The notes below the pieces were generated by a model, which was not told the DNA's origin, searched no databases, and worked only from the letters and a program-made list of their open reading frames with translations. A stretch of 64,000 nt of DNA from Isoetes taiwanensis. Its lineage: Eukaryota; Streptophyta; Lycopodiopsida; Isoetales; Isoetaceae. How positions within the stretch are numbered: position 1 is the stretch's first letter; each line of letters starts with the position of its first letter. Where the stretch lies: the NCBI GenBank assembly GCA_021234155.1, contig JAJEKV010000003.1, positions 7,132,413 through 7,196,412 of the forward strand, written 5' to 3'. Of the stretch, positions 43,324-56,012 are shown piece after piece. The translations under genes and the position numbers were made by a program.

Positions 43324-45514
43324 AACAAGGTTTAAAATGAAGCACTTATTTAAAAGTGCGTTTGAAAAATTCCTTACGAAAATTTATAAAATTCTGAAAT
43401 CCCTCTAAAAAGGGCCTTTTTATTACCTTTAGTCCAAAGATTTATAAAATTGCTCGTGAAAACAGACATTTTAAGATGACTTAGTATTAAGGAAAAACAC
43501 ACACACAAAAAAAATCCCATTGTAGAGGGGGAAAGAACTACAATGAAATTCAAAAGATTTACTATGGGGGCAAATTAGGTATGAAGAAATTAGATGCTTT
43601 TGTACCTTGTCACGAAAATTTTTATATTAGTTGTTTTTAGAAGACAAGAAATTTGTTATTTCACAACCATTTTTTGGCTTGAACATCCTAATGGACCTTA
43701 AAAACACATTGGGAGGCGGTTGAACAAACTTCTTGAATGACAAACCATTGTTTTTGCATCACATAGTATTACAATTACCAATACATCCACGATATTTTGT
43801 AGTTAAGCTGAAGTTTTTAGTTGATGATGCGGTATAAATTTATATTTAGGGATACAAAAAGTTGAAGTAATGAAGCCATGTGATTACATGCCCTCCTTTT
43901 TATTCTCGGAGATGTATTTTTGAGCAGCACATACCAATCTACAACATGGTGATTTCGAGGAGATAGTCAATCTCCTTAGCAATGTTGAGCATATTCATCA
44001 CAATTACGTCATCGTAGCGGTGGGCACCATGCACATTTCTCTGGCGTTGAAGTATTAAATGCGCTTACCCTTTCCTAAATATTTTGTAAATAAATAGGTA
44101 AACTTCGAGGGGTTGCTACTCCTCGCTCCCCTCTGGATAAACCCCGTGGTTTCCTTCTAGTCAAACACACTTTGTGTCACCATAATATTTTGGAGTTCTT
44201 TGCCTTTAGTAGTAATTTTTTAGCTTTGGAAATTGAAGTTAGCATGTATGTAGAGAAACAAAGTAGAAATAACAACATGATTCGACTACTTTATGCTCTA
44301 ATATTGCATTACAAGCTCGAGAAATTTTAGAACCGTTTTAGAACTTTTAGACTAAAAACTAAAGCGTGTGTAAAATTATCCCTTATGTGTGTTACTTTAG
44401 TAGTTTTCAGTTGCCAAACCCTTTGGCGAGTAAGAAAGACCCCAAAATATTTTACACGATATATACTTTACCTCTGGACTGCATATATATATACATATAT
44501 ATATATATAAACGTTTTATATATATATGCAATTGATTTTATAAATTTATCTGGATTTCTCGTATAGATTTATACCGCAAGAGTTCTCTTTTCTTCGGATA
44601 TATATATGTAAGTATGTATATATATTATTATATATATATATACACATATATGGGTATAAATTGATTGTCTGAAGGTTATCTGCGGTATAAATTTATACCG
44701 AGATTTTGTCAGCGGTATAAATTTATATGAGAGGAACTCTCGTGATATAATGAGGGGCTCTCACGGTATAAATTTATACCGTGGAAGCTCGTTGATGTCG
44801 AGAGAGCTCTCGCGGTATAAATTTATACCGCTCGAGTCCTCTTGCGGTATAAATTTATACCGCTCGAGTCCATTTGCGGTATAAATTTATACCATGCGAA
44901 CTCTCTAGCATGTTATATCCGCACAGCACTACCTATTGTGGTATAAATTTATACCACCGAAATTTATTTTGAAGGCGTTATGTCCGCATTGTCCTCGCGG
45001 TATACATAAGTCTATAGCAAGGCGGATGAGCAAATAAGAGCAAGTATATAAGGCGAAGCGGCGTCTTCGACTCTAACTAAGCTTCAAAGTGTAAAGTTTG
45101 TTCAATGAGGCATACTTTCATGTGAAAATGTTTGCTTCAATGAGGCAATGTCAAAATGTGTTGCATTTTTCTGAGTTTTGTTCATAGTTTTGTAATGATT
45201 TTTGAAAAATTTGAATAAAATACCTTTTGGCACTTTAGTGTGCTTGCTGTTTTTTCAATGTCTATTTTGTTTAGTTTTTGAAAATATTACTATTTCTCAA
45301 ACCAAACTAGGGGCCAAAAGGGATGTCAAACAATTTTGAATGGAAGCTAAGTTAGCACCCCCCCTCAAAAATGATGCCTAAAATTTTCAAATTGTCACAC
45401 TTGTCACAAAATATACCATGAAAAGGGACCTTTTGGGGATTTTTGGGGAATCTTTCAAAGATTCCTTTTTGAAGTCGTTTGAGCAAATTAGTGCGTTTCA
45501 TTTTAAACTTTGTT
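43324..45514. mobile_element. 2.19 kb terminal-inverted-repeat element
   Basis: The left end AACAAGGTTTAAAATGAA matches the inverted right end AACAAAGTTTAAAATGAA. ATGC (or ATGCAA, depending on the boundary) is present on both sides. The undivided site GGCATGCAAGTTACT is seen at 23475-23489 and 53169-53183. The interior is AT-rich, has TA-repeat tracts (44483-44530, 44599-44650), a GGAATCTTT-C-AAAGATTCC hairpin near the right end (45448-45466) and the palindrome cluster at 44682-45006. No transposase is apparent, so it is non-autonomous. The 4-6 bp duplication does not settle the superfamily. Confidence 0.8.
44682..45006. repeat. Cluster of palindromes with core GGTATAAATTTATACC
   Basis: Complete or nearly complete palindromes start at 44682, 44762 (22 bp perfect, CACGG...CCGTG), 44812, 44844 (both GCGGTATAAATTTATACCGC), 44876 and 44939 (TGGTATAAATTTATACCA). 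Half or degraded copies are at 44712 and 44997. Outliers in the same element are at 43829-43844 and 44564-44577. Spacing is 32 bases for three consecutive copies (44812, 44844, 44876) with CTCGAGTCC between them. Some outer bases change in a compensating way (CAC/GTG, GCG/CGC, T/A), so the dyad is kept while the sequence changes. Confidence 0.85.
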
Positions 45515-45539
45515 ATGCAAGTTACTCTCTTGGCATAGA

Positions 45540-46440
45540 GTGCACAAACCAAGGAGTCTTTAAAGTCTTTGGACTATCTCTGCTCCAAAGCTTCTTGTAG
45601 GCAGAGAAGCATGTCATCTGTTAACGGCTTATCGGTCGTGTGAGAATCTCCTCTAGAAATATCTAATTTCTCATTGCTCATTCAAACCACCGAGTCTGCT
45701 CCGGCTTGATGAATTTCTTGGGCCATTGGGGGATTTTCGGGGAGGTTTTAGGGTGTTCTCCTTTTGGCCTCCCACCTTCAACATATCACACCTTGTGCTC
45801 ATGATGATACTTAGAATCTGACGCATCATACATTTTCATGTATGCCTCGCATTCTACCGGTTGTGTTTATACTTCTGTCATCCCGGGGTGTATGATTCTC
45901 GAGTTGTCTTGCCTGATGTCTTGGCGTCGGGATTAGGCCAAAAGCTGGAAAGGGTGATGGCATGCGGTTTCTTTGGTTTTAGCGGTCCTCCCACGCCTCC
46001 GTATACTTTGGTAGTCGTAAGCGTCGTCCGGACTCAGCGTCGAACAATGGATGTTCGTGACTTGCCTCTTGGAGATATTGATCCAGTGCGGCATCTTCTT
46101 TGGCCTCCTCTTTGGGGCCGAATCCTTGCCTTTTTCTACCCTTGGCCTTCCTAGCTCTTCCCTTTCTGCCATCCTTTGCTTCTTTTCTTCTCTTTTCTTC
46201 TTCTTGATTCTTGAGGCATCGAGGCCTCCTTCTCATAAATGGCTCCTCCTTTTGATCATCCTTCTATTAGTTTACGGGTTCTATTCTCCATTCTCCTCCA
46301 TTTCTTGGCCTCTCGAGCCTTCTACGGACAGCAAAGTAAAACTCTTCTTTTCCTGTTTGTTTGGCTTCCCTCACCATTTATTTAGTAAGGGCCATGTTTG
46401 ACATCAGCTCAATTGCCTCTTTGGCGTCCTAAAATTGGCT
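45540..46440 (-). pseudogene. Lys/Arg-rich protein remnant, copy 2
   Basis: Copy of 23500-24400. Open stretch 45979-46236 gives CLKNQEEEKRRKEAKDGRKG, RARKAKGRKRQGFGPKEEAK and DQYLQEASHEHPLFDAE. The same DQYLQEA block follows the basic run in all three copies. It begins just right of the TIR element, whose insertion separated it from the catalase spacer. Confidence 0.4.
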
Positions 46441-46497
46441 TGTAGGCTGGGTTCGACCAAACATAAAGGGAAACACAAATGGCAAATCCTAAGGTGT

Positions 46498-46507
46498 CTA
46501 TTTATAG
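46498..46507 (-). promoter_or_regulatory. TATA box candidate, copy 2
   Basis: CTATAAATAG on the minus strand upstream of the second copy of the Lys/Arg-rich remnant; identical to 24466-24475. Confidence 0.35.
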
Positions 46508-47120
46508 GGTTGGAAATTTTAGGATATCTCTTGGAAAATTCATGTTATCTAGCTATTGAGAACTTGATATTTGGTAGCTTAGGTACATTATTTTCTTTAG
46601 GTATATTATTCCCACTACTACGGTGTGGACGGATGCCTTTTGGAATTTCAAAATGTGCTAAGTCCGGTGTTTGAGTGGTGACACTTTTGATCCTTAATTT
46701 ATCTTTTTCCTTTTAGTTTCTTTAGTGTCCTAATACGTTTTCCCTAGCTCAGTTTTTATTTGAAGCTTCTTGATCCTATCTTATCCTTGATTGTAACCCT
46801 ATCATTCCTGGTTAACTATGGTCCACTACTCAAAGTATGCGCCATAAGGCATTTTGGAACTTCCAAAAGTGTGTTGCGCGCACTGTATGAATAATGACAT
46901 TCCTAATGGCCAAAATTTTCAAGTTCTAATAAAATTTAATCTTATATTTGCTATGTATCCTAGTTAATTCTTTATATTAAGATGGAAAAAAGAAAATCCC
47001 CTTTATTCTAGGTTTGTGCTTGGGATATCAACTCCAAGAGTGAAGATCTAGACTGCTAGTGCTACTAGGAAATGACCAATGCTCAATCTTGGTCCTCTAA
47101 CATCATTGCTCTAATACCAT

Positions 47121-47979
47121 TGTAACATCTCATGCTCGTATACAATGCCCAACGGTATATAAACAGAAGATTCCCTTCAGTCAGCTAGCACACCAACATG
47201 ATGCCGTCTATCAGATGTCAGACTCTTGATCAGTATTGGGCAAAGTTTTTAAATCCAATCAGAAATTTTCCTACTCTTTCATCAAATAGCCGGATAATTT
47301 TAGTTCCCAATCGGAAATTTGTATTACTCTTATACAAATATGCATAAAAATCTACTGGAATGTTTCCTGTAATGCGCTAACTCAACTGGAAATTCTTAGT
47401 TTTAACCGGAACAAACCTTTCTGCCAGAAATTTGCCCACGGTGCTCTTGATGGTGGGAAAGAATCTGATGGGGGAAGAATAAATGTCATTCATCCCATCT
47501 ACCTTGGGATCAACCTAGCTAGGGAAGCGCATAAACATAAGCACAACTCATCACGTCACATCAAATACATTTAACCATCTCGAAGGGTTGGATCACCATA
47601 ACAATATCATATCCTAGCAGATACAACAACAACAACATCAACAAGGGAAGCTCTACCGGTGGAGACTCATGGGGTAGACTGACGGTTAAGATTCTCCAGA
47701 AGTCAATGCTGACAAAATTCATGGCAAATGGATTTCGTTGGCATAAGAATATGGATGTTGGAAAGTTCACTCCATCCATCCCATTGGAGCCTGATAAGGA
47801 TTGGGGATGTGACCGTGGCCTGCTTTGGATGCATAGTGGGAGGGACTTCTCTGGGTTTCATCTCCCAATCCTCAAAGGTCTATACCAACTCTGAGCGAGC
47901 TAGAGGCCACTGCTCATCTACGACTTGAACCCCATTTGACGCATCACCCGGGGGTATCAAGCCCCATACCTTGCCCACA
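47121..47979 (-). mobile_element. LTR of a minus-oriented retrotransposon, copy 2
   Basis: Second copy. TGTAACATCT at the left end replaces TGTGACATC, the right end is TTGCCCACA, and the primer-binding motif is adjacent. The junction with hAT sequence is the same as in copy 1, so the insertion predates the segment duplication. Confidence 0.55.
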
Positions 47980-48383
47980 CTCGATTGGCATTGCCTTTAA
48001 TTGATGCAAGAAGTGTTGAGGGGCTGAGTATGCGGATTACAAAATCATGCTTTAGCTAATTGGCAGCATAAGAGCATGGAAGATGTTTGTGCTATGATCG
48101 CTTCAAACCAAACAAAGGAATGCGTTTCAAAACATTCTAACGTTGCTTCAAATTTCTTTAGTTCAATGTGCTAGCAATGCAATTTGTAAAGCATATTCAA
48201 CCATAGAACTAACATCAAAACAAGGGTGTCCATTGACAGGAGCAGAGGAGTTTAAATGCAAGAATCTTTCATTGTTGTAAATGCATTTGAGTAAAAGCAA
48301 GAGACTTTGACTTCAGAAAGAAGAGTATAGAATTGTGTGGAGAAGAGAAGGCTATTACAATAATCGAGGTCGCCTTATCTATC
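47980..48383 (+). pseudogene. hAT C-terminal fragment, copy 4 (cut by LTR)
   Basis: This has the same structure as the copy at 25964: an LTR end at 47979, then the hAT segment from the LPSIDEVW equivalent. It includes the ASNAIC region near 48165-48190 and runs to about 48358. The duplicated module breaks off at about 48383, where the DDE-like gene copy begins. Confidence 0.5.
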
Positions 48384-48392
48384 GTATTGCTG

Positions 48393-50720
48393 TTCAAGTC
48401 AGCTACTCCCACTTTCCAAATCTAATTGTATTGATGCAGGAGTCCCAATTAAGATCCATGCAAAAATGAGCGTAAATTACGATGCATCTATGATTTAATG
48501 TGTGTCCTGGATACGCTGAATCTTCTTTGTGCCTTTGAGTGTTTCCAATTTTATATTCTTCCCATGTTTCACAATGTTGTGCTCAATTCTTCCAAAAAAT
48601 ATCTTTGATCTCATCCTCGCTTCTTCATCGACCGGGTAGATCAAGGAAATATGTACACAGAAATTTTACATAATATCTTTAGCATGCCTCAGCTGTAATC
48701 AACACCATTGGTTTGTTGTTCCTTACTTAGCAGCCTCTTTGATAACAAAGACTGCATCATCATGTTCACCTACCATGAGTAAGTGTGCTAGTTCCACACC
48801 TATTTCCTTGTCATTGATTGTGTTACCCGCCTAAGAAAAAGTAGTTTTCCCGACTTGAATTGTGATGAGTACCATCACTCCAAAACCAATGCTTCTCATA
48901 CTCTATTTCCGCCTTGCTTATGCAACATGCTTTTGTAGGCGTTGTTCACAATACGAGTCATGCACTTTTATCATCGAATGTGGTGGCGGAGTCTCTTTTG
49001 TATGATCTTCCTACCGTTGTTGAGTCTATTCCCCGATCCGCTTCCAACCTTCCATTCTTTTCTCTTCTTTGGCCGGTCTTCTTACGTACGCACAGAACGA
49101 GGAATATCAAGACTTTTTGTCATGCCTATATGTTATGTGAACAAGTATAGAAACTTAAGTGCATGCCGATTCTGCATTGATCGAGGCTCGATTCGGATCT
49201 TGATGTTTGTAATTTTCTGCGAAAGTCAATAATGATACAATTGTATCTTTCCGAAATGATGACACCTTTGTTTAAAGTTTAGCTTCCGACAATGAATGTG
49301 CTATGTAATTGTGTGGAACAAAAATCGATATTACCTTCTTTAACTTGCTCTTGAAATTCTTTTTGGGACTTCGATGTGCGGCCTTAATCTCCAGGCGGTT
49401 TGTACCTCAAAGCCTTTCTTGGATCCTAATTCCTCTGTCTCGTCCACAGTTTGCTTTTCAAATGTCTTCAATTAACTAGGTCGCAACCCGCTATCCATTT
49501 CCCCGTGGAAATTCTATCCAACCCACATTTTTACACGCCAACATCAGCGCTTATGATCAAACCACTCCTCATCATCACCTTCTTTGCACCACTTGTCTCC
49601 ATAAATCCTTTAGTACACTTGATTGTATGCTCCTTGGCCGCACATACGGGTAAGACACAAATCTCCGCAGTGGCAGTTGCAATTGTCATGAACTCCACCC
49701 GATTTTCTCAGCTGTTCAATCCTTGCATGATGTATTCAAATTTCAAGTGGTAAATGCAATGCGATGTAGCCCTCTCCGATCACCCCTTAAAACTAGGTTT
49801 CAAACCTCTCAAAAGTCCGGTGAATGCAATTTTGATATGAGGATTCTCCTCTCTAAACCCTATAGAATTGCAACTGCAGGGAAATCGTGTGGTGGAATGC
49901 CAAATAAATGCTACATATAATGAACCCTACAATATAGGATGAATATACTAGCATTGACTTCAAGAAGGTGAATTGATGTTCCATCTTTATTCCCTGCCTA
50001 CGATACATGCTTCCTCACGTCTTTCTTGTATGGAGAAACTCTTGTATTTTTGGTCGTAACTTGATAACAACTTCTCTATTGTGATCTAACATGCTATCCA
50101 TCCGGCTTCCTCCCTCTGAACATTGGACAAAGGTCCTTCCCCTTGTTAGTTAACCCCTTCTTTGAAAAGCATTTGAAATTGTTGTTTTACGGGGATCTTG
50201 GCCGAGCACCGCCCTTGCTTTTGATTCAATGGCTTGACACCATTTTGTACCTGCTGCTGCCATTATCAGGGTGGACTTCCTTTGCATCAACATGTCATAA
50301 TTCCTCTCAAACTTATGTTCTTGCATTGTTTCCTTCAAATTTTCACTCATTTGTTCTACCATAGTAACTCCGCTAGATTTCTTTTATAGAAGCAATTGGT
50401 AAATCCCTTGCCCTCCAAAGAAGATCACAAGGATGCGGCCTTGTCATTGTCATCAGTCATTTGTACTGATTTGGTTATCACTATAAATTTCTCCTGAAAT
50501 TTCTATTCTCATGGTCACTCAATTAATTTTATCATTCTTTGAAGGCGACCTTAGAAGAGAAATTCTTCTTCATTACCTTCTTGCATACACCGATCTCTTC
50601 CTTTGTCGTGATCAATGGCTCAGAATTGAATCCAGAGAGGAATTGGGTTTCATCTATCCCGGATTTCTCGTATTACTAATTCAGAAATTGTTGAATTTCG
50701 TCTGTGCAATTCTTGGAAAC
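48393..50720 (-). pseudogene. DDE-like transposase remnant, copy 2
   Basis: Colinear with 18606-21000. The best open part (50150-50362) gives LKETMQEHKFERNYDMLMQ, then TKWCQAIESKARAVLGQDPR. The SKEQ, YIFQK and EEYKIET equivalents lie between 48780 and 48530 with frame breaks. The 3' end of the gene is cut at the junction near 48390. Confidence 0.45.
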
Positions 50721-51079
50721 AATTAGTCCCTCTCCATTTTGCTTGAATTAAGATGGGTTAGCCCTCGCCATCTAGGAATATGGCGGCTATACCCATGTTT
50801 CCGCACCAAACATGTTCATGATTCTTCATCATTATCGTTCGCCAAGACCCTACATGTCAATACTAATCACGCAGACTGTTTAAAACACACCCATTTTAAG
50901 CACTTGTAAGCTTTGGCCCCGACGATGATTTCAAGTACCCAAGACTGATTTTGCACACCATATGCCCATCACAATGGTCACTCTAGTAATCACCAATGGT
51001 AGAATGCGACATAAGTCACGATTCACCATGTGATCGAAGTGACATGGAGGGTATGGGGTTTGACTTGTTTGGCTTAGGC

Positions 51080-52030
51080 TGGTCATGGCGGCATAAAGGT
51101 TTGCCACACATGGGCTTCTAGTGGAACTTAGAGAGTCTCTTTCCTCCCTTTGTTTATGAGGTGTAAGAATCTAATCTATTGCCAGAATAATATAAATGTC
51201 AAAGCCCAAAATGGATTTAGAAAAATGGCTAGAATAATACGATGTGCGGCACACCAAAATCAAATCATTGGTACATCTTTGCATTTGTTGCTATTATTTC
51301 AAGCTTCTTCAGTACCATGTTTTTTGTTTTCTGATATATGTAAATACATGAAGAAATACTTCACTTTTATAAGATGAAAGTTATATGATCTTGAATGTAT
51401 GTACATCAAATCCTTCCATGATGATAATTGTAAGGTATTCCCTATCATCTAGAATGATGAACATGTGGCAACTCGGGGAATATGAAAAAGAAATCCATGA
51501 TTCTTTATGGTTCTCGAGATGGATCTTTGGATTTGGCTTGAGTGCATGGATCACATCAGAAACTAAAAACCCAAAATTAAACAAGGTAGAGTCTCTGAAT
51601 AATAACTCAAATAATATAAGCATCATTTTGGTAATGCACAAGAATATGAACTAACCAACCTTTGATACCATCCACGAATGAAGAAGACTGAATGTTGTTT
51701 CCAACCAAGTCAGTTCCTTTCCCCTTGTATAGAACTACACATCAAAAGTCTTGAGCTCGTAGAGTTTCGGGACTTCTTTCCTCATGGATTACAATTGAAA
51801 AGTGGACAATAAGTGAGGTTTGAGCCCGAAGCACGTAATGAAATCAGCAATAAGTCGATATATCATGTGTGACCTCAAGAAACCCTTTGCACTTGCATCT
51901 ATTGCATGTACAACACGCTCTGAATCCTCTCCTCATCCACCGGCAATTTCAACTAGATGGTGGTCTTCATGCAGCACATGCCCCATTTGATTTACAATTA
52001 CATACTTGTATAAGATGTCCTCATTAGAAA
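51080..52030 (-). pseudogene. Catalase gene fragment, copy 3
   Basis: Third copy. A minus-strand open frame (51381-51641) covers SDVIHALKPNPKIHLENH and [12 protein letters not shown] through [12 protein letters not shown]. The upstream exon lies at about 52020-51660 with frame breaks. Small differences from the other copies fall mostly at CTG/CAG-containing sites. Confidence 0.75.
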
Positions 52031-53189
52031 AGGTTAATTATTGATAGGTAGAATCAGTAGCGGTAAAATGAAATAAAAATAGTCCTCCAGACGGATAAAA
52101 TAATGATTGAAAAAACCAGATATCTTAGAACATACATAGAAAAACCGGCATTCTAATGTGAACCTGGGTCAAGCTACACTATATTAGTGTTCATAAGCTA
52201 GCGATATTATTATTCACTACGACCAACTTTTATGATGATGTAGGCTCAAACCGGAACCCGCCTTTTGCACAAAAAAAAAAAGAACCTAAAAAGAGAACTG
52301 TGAAACCCATTTAACAAACGAGGGATGCATTTGAGACTTTACATGTATCGCTTTACCCTACTCATTTGCCAAACTGTTTAATGCAATAACTCTTCAAATT
52401 GCAAAAAAAAAAGAGATAAGGAAATGTAAATGCCTAAGCTTTAGGCAATGGAGCAGTAGGCTTAAAAAAATAAACTTGTGGTATTCGCATTCGATGTTTT
52501 TTGTTCCTAAATATAAAACTTCCATGCTAATACAAACTTGGCATATCTATGGCTTCTGGATCTTCAAGAGTAATGCCTAACATATGATCCGAAATGAAGG
52601 TTCCGGCTTATCTCCTCGCTTTCTCGACCACCTACGGCTCCATAAGTGAAGTTCGATTTTTGCTTCATCTATGTCACGACATTTTTGAAGAAAAAAACAT
52701 CCATAACCAGTCACGCACTTGCTTTATAATGGGTATAATATGGTGAAACCCCAGGTGTATTGAGTGGTGGAAGTCGCCTAGATCATGTTCACTTATGAGG
52801 GAGCCGTATCCATCCTTCTTACTTTCGTTTTTGGAGTCATTTTGGGGTAGCATGGGGCTCATAGTGTGCTGTGGCCAAAGTGAGATTTTAAAATGGGACT
52901 GAAACCCTTTGTGTGAGTAGTGGAAACCTGTTTGGGTATATTTTGACCAATTCGAAAGCAAAATAAGATAAACCTCTTAAACTTAACATCCTTAACTACC
53001 ATACAACAAGTTATTTACTCTATATTACTCAAACATTTCCTAATACAAATCTCATCTATACCCATCCTTCTTTATAAATCTATTCTTGGGCCTTAAAATC
53101 TATTCTCGGGATGCTAAAATCTATTCTTATTCTTATTCTTTATAAATCGGGCCAGGTGCAAGTTCTTTGGCATGCAAGTTACTTTGGCA

Positions 53190-54100
53190 TAGAGGTGCGC
53201 ATGCCAGGAGTCTTTAAAGTCTTTGGACTATCTCTGCTCCATATTCTTATAGGGCTTAGGAAGCATGTGTCATCTCACGTAACCGCCGAATTAATGCGGC
53301 GAATCTCCTCTAGAAATATCTAATTTCTCCGTCAGCTCATTCAAACACGAGAGTTTACGCTCCGCTTTGATGAATTTCTTGGGCCATTGGGATTTTTCCG
53401 GGAGGTTTTAGGGTGTTCTCCTTGGCTGGCTCCCCACCTTCAACATATCACACCTTGTGCTCATGATGATACTTAGAATACGCACGCATCATACATTTTT
53501 CATGTATGCCTCGTGATTCTACCGGTTGTGTTTATACTTCCGCCCTCCGCCGGGGTGTATGATTCTCGAAGGATTTGTCTTGCGATGTCAAGGGCTCCGG
53601 ATTAAGGCTAAGCCGGAAAAGGTGATGGCATGCTTGGGTTCTTTTGTTTTTTGATGATTCTCCACTGCCTCGGTGTGCTGGTAGTGCAGAATCAGAACGC
53701 CGTCGGATTCAAATAATGAACAATGGATGTTCTGCCCCCTCTTGAGATATTGATCCCTCTTGGCATCGGCTTCTTTGGCCTCTCTTTTGGGGTCCTAATC
53801 CTTTTCTACCCTTTGGCCTTTGCTAGCTCTTCCCTTTTCCGCCATCCTTTGCTTTTTTTCTTCTCTTTTCTTCTTCAGAGGCATCGGTGCCTCCTTCTCT
53901 CGACATTCTCCTTTTGATCATCCTTCTATTCGTTTCGAGTTCTATTCTCCATTCTCCTCCATTTCTTGGCCTCTTGAGCCTTCTTCTGTTCGCAAAGGCG
54001 CTCTTCTTTTTTCCTGCTTGTTTGCCTTCCTCACCATTTATTTAGTAAGGGCCATGTTTGACATCAGCTCAAATTGCCTCACCACCGGCCCTAAAATTAG
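53190..54100 (-). pseudogene. Lys/Arg-rich protein remnant, copy 3
   Basis: Third copy, most disrupted. The plus-strand pyrimidine-rich run near 53845-53880 and the AAGGGAAACACAAA string near 54128-54142 mark the same landmarks as in the other copies. No open frame above 100 codons survives. Confidence 0.35.
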
Positions 54101-54785
54101 CTTGTAGGTCTGAGTCTGATCAAACATAAAGGGAAACACAAACGGCAAAATCCAAGGTGTCTATTTTATAGGGTTTGGAAATTTTAGGATATCTTTTCAT
54201 CGGAAAAATTCATGTTATCTAGCTATTGAGAACCTCTATTTGGTAGCTTAGAGTACATTATTTTCTTTTAGGTATAGTATTCCCACTACTTTTACAAGGC
54301 AGGGACTGGATGCCTTTTTGGAATTTCCAAAAATGTGCTAGGTCACCCGGTTTTGAGTGGGTGACACTTTTTGATCCTTAATTTATCTTTTCCTTTTAGT
54401 TTCTAGTGTCCTAATACGTTTTCCTAGCTCGCTTTTTATTTGAAGCTTTCATCATCCTGTCTTATCGCAGGTGTAACCCTATCATTCCTGTTAACTATGG
54501 TCCATCTACTCAAAGTGTGTACCATAAGGCATTTTGGAACTTCCAAAAGTCGCTATGATGAGTAATAACATTCCTAATGGCCAAAAATTTTCAAGACTAA
54601 TAAAATTTGAATCTAATGGCTGTATCCTAGTTAATTCCTTATATTAAGATGGAAAAAAAAATTCCCTTCATTCTAGGTTTGTGCTTGGAATATCAACTCC
54701 AAGAGTGACGATCTGACTATTAGTGCCACTAGGAAATGACCAATGCTCAATCTTGGTCCTCTAACATCATTGCTCTAATACCATT

Positions 54786-55639
54786 TGTGACATCTCCGCC
54801 GTGATACGATGCCCAACGTATATAAAACATAAGATTCCTCCTGTCGCTAGCACGCCAACATGATGCCGCTTATCGGTGTCGGACTCTTGATCAAGATTGG
54901 GCAAAGTTTTTTAAATCCAATCAGAAATTTTCCTACTCTTTCATCAAATAGCCGGATAATTTTAGTTCCCAATCGAAATTTGTATTACTCTTATACAAAT
55001 ATGCATAAAAATCGAATTTTTCCTATAATGCGCTAACTCAACCGAAATTCTTAGTTTCAACCGAACAAACCTTCTCTACCCGTTTTGCCCAACAAAGGTT
55101 TTGATGGTGGGAAAGAATCATGGGGAAGAATAAATAATGTGTCATTCATCCCCATCTCCCTTGTATCAACCTAGCTAAAGCGCGCCAACATAAGCACAAA
55201 TCATCACGCCATATCAATTACATTTAACCATCTCAAAGGGTTGGATCACCATAACAATATCATATCCTAGCAGATATAACAACAACAACATCAACAAGGG
55301 GAAGCTCTGCCCAAAGGGCTGAGACTCATGGGGTAGACCGACGGTTAAGATTCTCCGTAGTCAATGCCACAAAATTCATGGCAAATGGATTTCGTTGGCA
55401 TAAGAAAATGGATGTTGGAAAGTCCACTCCATCCATCCCATTGAGCCCTCATAAGGATTGGGATGTGACCGTGGCTCGCGGATGCATAGTCGAGGGACTT
55501 CTCTAGGGTTTCATCTCCCAATCCTCCAAAAGGTCTATACCAACTACTGAGCGAGCTAGAGAGCCATCGGCCATCTACCACTTGAACCCCATTGAGGCGA
55601 CGATCACCCAGAGGTATCAAAGCCCATACCTTGCCCACA
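54786..55639 (-). mobile_element. LTR of a minus-oriented retrotransposon, copy 3
   Basis: Third copy, with the same ends and hAT junction; internal differences from copy 1 are short indels. Confidence 0.55.
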
Positions 55640-56012
55640 CCTCAAGGCATTGCCCTTTAATTGATGCGTATGTTGAGGGTCGGGAGTATGCAGATTACAA
55701 AATCCATGCTTTGCAGCTAATTGGTAGCATAAAAGCATGGAAGATGTTTGTGCTATGATCGCCTCAAACCAAACAAAGGAGGTAATGCTTTTAAAACATT
55801 CTAATGTTGTTTCCAAATTTCTTTAGTTCAATGTGCTAGCAATGCAATTTGTGGAAAGCATATTCAGCCATAGAACTAACATCAAAACAAGAGGGGCCCA
55901 TTGATGGGAGCAGAGAGTTTAAATGCAAGTCTTTTCATTGTTGTAAATGAACCGGTAAAGCAAGAGACTTTGACTTCGAAAAGAGTATAGAATTGTGGAG
56001 AAAGAAGGCTGA
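55640..56012 (+). pseudogene. hAT C-terminal fragment, copy 5 (cut by LTR)
   Basis: The third LTR-truncated copy follows the LTR end at 55639. The ASNAICE-coding stretch lies near 55835-55870 and the terminal FDF...NIELW-like segment near 55970-56010. More small differences are present than in the other copies. Confidence 0.5.

Larger units (their letters stand above)
41069..48383. repeat. Partial middle copy of the right segment
   Basis: This repeats 21237-26350 (catalase fragment, Lys-rich remnant, LTR, part of the hAT module). It is interrupted by the TIR element at 43324-45514, which is missing from the other two copies. It ends in the hAT module near 48383 and abuts the start of the third copy at about 48393. 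The junction carries no obvious target-site duplication, so it is probably a rearrangement breakpoint or an assembly join. Confidence 0.85.

Noticed and set aside
44682-45006. CRISPR-like array of regularly spaced palindromic repeats
   Set aside because: Spacers are short, uneven (12 bases or more) and similar to one another, there are no cas genes, and the context is an AT-rich eukaryotic mobile element.
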